Source: Treponema sp. (GTDB lineage Bacteria > Spirochaetota > Spirochaetia > Treponematales > Treponemataceae). From it: DNA of 6,879 nucleotides. The position numbers and the translations under genes were made by a program. Position 1 is the first letter of the stretch; every line of letters starts with the position of its first letter. This document shows positions 5,987 through 6,879 of the stretch, piece by piece. The stretch covers positions 1 to 6,879 of the forward strand of contig JAAVAM010000055.1 of NCBI GenBank assembly GCA_014804085.1, given 5' to 3'. A model generated the notes under the pieces. It searched no databases, was not told where the DNA came from, and worked only from the letters and a program-made list of their open reading frames with translations.

Positions 5987-6592
5987 ATGTACATTACCTG
6001 TCTAGACCTTGAGGGCGTGCTGGTGCCGGAGATTTGGGTCGCGTTCAGCGAGGAGAGCGGCATCCCGGAGCTGAAACGGACGACGCGCGACGAGCCTGAC
6101 TATGACAAACTGATGCGCTGGCGGCTCGACCTGCTGCGCGAACGCGGGCTGGGACTGCGCGAAATCCAGGCGGTGATCGAAAAGATTGACCCGCTGCCCG
6201 GCGCAAAGGCGTTCCTTGACACGCTGCGCGGCGAATGCCAGACGGTCATCATCAGCGACACGTTCACGCAGTTTGCCGCGCCGCTCATGCGCAAGCTGGG
6301 TATGCCCACGATTTTTTGCAACGAGCTGACCATCGCGCCGGACGGGACGATCACGGGCTACCGGATGCGTACCCAGAACAGCAAGCTGACCACCGTCCGC
6401 GCATTGCAGTCGATGGGCTACGACACGATCGCGAGCGGCGACAGCTACAACGACCTCGCGATGATTGAGGCGAGCGCGGCGGGCTTCCTGTTCCGCACGA
6501 CCGACCAGATCAAGGCCGACCACCCTGCCCTGAGCGCGTTCACGGAATACGACGACCTGCTCGCGGCAATCCGCGCACAGCTGCGGAAATAA
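5987..6592 (+). CDS. thrH: ThrH: phosphoserine phosphatase / homoserine phosphotransferase (HAD family)
   Basis: HAD-superfamily enzyme which, in the characterised Pseudomonas ThrH, dephosphorylates phosphoserine and can pass the phosphate to homoserine, bridging serine and threonine synthesis. The 201-residue length equals that family. Motif I is DLEGV with nucleophile Asp7 and Glu9 in place of the usual second Asp, as in ThrH; it is followed by PEIWVAF and the cap-region sequence TTRDEPDYDKLM. Motif II is ISDTF (Ser90-Asp91-Thr92), the motif III lysine is probably Lys133 (NSKL), and motif IV is GDSYND (Asp152, Asp156). All catalytic residues are present. ATG 5987 is chosen because AGAGGAG (5972-5978) lies 8 nt upstream and the protein then begins exactly at motif I; the reading frame stays open to 5873 but that extension has no SD and no homology I recognise. 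It follows rsuA on the same strand after the structured gap. Confidence 0.94.
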   Translation: MYITCLDLEGVLVPEIWVAFSEESGIPELKRTTRDEPDYDKLMRWRLDLLRERGLGLREIQAVIEKIDPLPGAKAFLDTLRGECQTVIISDTFTQFAAPLMRKLGMPTIFCNELTIAPDGTITGYRMRTQNSKLTTVRALQSMGYDTIASGDSYNDLAMIEASAAGFLFRTTDQIKADHPALSAFTEYDDLLAAIRAQLRK

Positions 6593-6624
6593 TGTCGCGG
6601 GGCGTTGCCCTGCCCCGCGACATT
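6591..6624 (+). terminator. Perfect 13-bp hairpin at the end of thrH
   Basis: Arms AATGTCGCGGGGC (6591-6603) and GCCCCGCGACATT (6612-6624) are fully complementary around an 8-nt loop; the left arm begins inside the thrH stop codon. It is followed by GAAAAAG rather than a T tract, so on the plus strand it is not a textbook intrinsic terminator. It may act as an RNA 3'-end stabiliser or a U-less terminator. Its last two bases are also the first two of the next promoter's -35 box. Confidence 0.45.
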
Positions 6625-6651
6625 GAAAAAGCAAGGGGAGCGTGGTATACT
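6623..6651 (+). promoter_or_regulatory. Strong predicted extended -10 promoter facing right
   Basis: TTGAAA (6623-6628, 4/6), a 17-nt spacer ending in TGG, and TATACT (6646-6651, 5/6) form the best sigma70-type promoter in the window, with the TGn extended -10 motif. The expected start is about 6658. No recognisable protein gene follows within the window, so the promoter probably serves a small RNA, a very short gene or the leader of a gene beyond the edge. Confidence 0.6.
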
Positions 6652-6657
6652 GCCCGC

Positions 6658-6774
6658 ATGAAGCGGACGGCTTGCGCCAAGAGCAGAATAGTCACCCCCC
6701 CCTATCATATAACGCCACAGGACGTTCCCGCAACACCGCGCGTATTGCCGCACGGTACGCGGTAGGGCTTTTTT
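6658..6774 (+). ncRNA. Candidate small transcript (possible sRNA, or mRNA of a 35-residue peptide)
   Basis: Bounded by the strong promoter at 6623-6651 and a hairpin plus T6 ending at 6774, this would give an RNA of about 117 nt. It does not match the conserved cores of 4.5S/SRP RNA, tmRNA or RNase P RNA that I know. It contains a C8 tract (6695-6702) and a short potential stem AACG/CGTT around 6711-6726. An ATG at 6658, on the predicted start point, opens a 35-codon frame (MKRTACAKSR ... PHGTR) that ends with TAG at 6763-6765 inside the terminator hairpin. There is no SD, so if translated it would be leaderless. Whether it is a regulator, a leader or a peptide message is not determined. Confidence 0.33.
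6735..6774 (+). terminator. Probable intrinsic terminator of the small transcript
   Basis: ACCGCG (6735-6740) plus TA (6743-6744) pairs with TACGCGGT (6756-6763), leaving a 2-nt bulge; alternatively CGCGTA (6739-6744) pairs with TACGCG (6756-6761) without a bulge. A run of six T follows at 6769-6774. The five bases AGGGC between stem and T run are longer than usual, though GGG (6765-6767) may pair with CCC (6727-6729) to extend the structure. Confidence 0.42.
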
Positions 6775-6879
6775 CCCGCACCCGCAGTCCCCATGCACCC
6801 GCGTCCGCGGCGGGCATGGGTTTCCGCTTGAAAGCGGGTGGAACGTCTTGGAGGGAGGAAACCCCTCTACTCGGAAGCG
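6775..6879 (+). other. Unassigned 3' edge with three successive hairpins
   Basis: I recognise no gene here. CCCATGC (6790-6796) pairs with GCATGGG (6814-6820) around an inner CCGC-GTCC-GCGG stem; CCGC (6824-6827) pairs with GCGG (6834-6837) over TTGAAA; GAGGG (6851-6855) pairs with CCCTC (6863-6867) over AGGAAAC. Regularly spaced hairpins suggest structured RNA or an untranslated leader cut by the window edge. Two frames stay open to the edge (from ATG 6816 and GTG 6838) but neither has an SD or a familiar sequence, so I do not call a gene. Confidence 0.3.

Noticed and set aside
6002..6634. 210-codon minus-strand open frame
   Set aside because: Exact shadow of thrH, no SD, no domain.
6831..6852. 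T-box-like word GGGTGGAAC
   Set aside because: The following CCGCG of the T-box sequence is absent, there is no stem I or specifier loop upstream, and a T6 terminator interrupts the region.
6775..6879. RNase P RNA, tmRNA or SRP RNA at the right edge
   Set aside because: The conserved cores (for example GAGGAAAGTCC of RNase P) are not present; GGGAGGAAACCCC only resembles them superficially.

Overview
This window is chromosomal DNA of a moderately GC-rich bacterium and is packed with ordinary cellular genes. I see no transposase, phage gene, CRISPR array, tRNA or rRNA. My best guess at the source is a Treponema-like spirochaete. The reasons are the gene order HtrA-type protease / map / J-domain protein, which from memory resembles Treponema chromosomes (unchecked), the clostridial/spirochaetal style of citrate synthase, and the exported Ala/Pro-rich protein. 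A clostridial or other host-associated anaerobe cannot be excluded from sequence alone.

Left half (1-3528) lies on the minus strand. From right to left it encodes a small J-domain protein, type I methionine aminopeptidase (map), an exported repeat protein of DUF4097-like architecture, and the N-terminal two thirds of the trypsin-like domain of an HtrA/Deg protease that runs off the left edge. The J gene and map are 36 bp apart and look like one operon. The exported protein has its own promoter, its own Shine-Dalgarno (SD) and a strong rho-independent terminator. The protease again has its own promoter and SD. The theme is protein maturation and envelope quality control.

A divergent control region (about 3529-3654) holds a good sigma70-type promoter in each direction with an imperfect inverted repeat between them.

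Right half (3655-6592) lies on the plus strand: class II citrate synthase, then a 16S rRNA pseudouridine synthase of the RsuA type only 6 bp downstream, then a 184-bp gap full of mutually exclusive GC-rich hairpins, then thrH (HAD-family phosphoserine phosphatase / homoserine phosphotransferase). Citrate synthase feeds 2-oxoglutarate and glutamate synthesis, and ThrH acts in serine/threonine metabolism, so the plus side leans to amino-acid biosynthesis.

Right end (6593-6879) has no recognisable protein gene. It contains a perfect 13-bp hairpin after thrH, a near-consensus extended -10 promoter, a short putative transcript of about 117 nt ending in a hairpin plus T6, and then three more hairpins up to the window edge. 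This end and the thrH leader are the least explained parts and the best places to look for something undescribed, probably small or structured RNA. I did not find convincing evidence for a novel multi-gene system.
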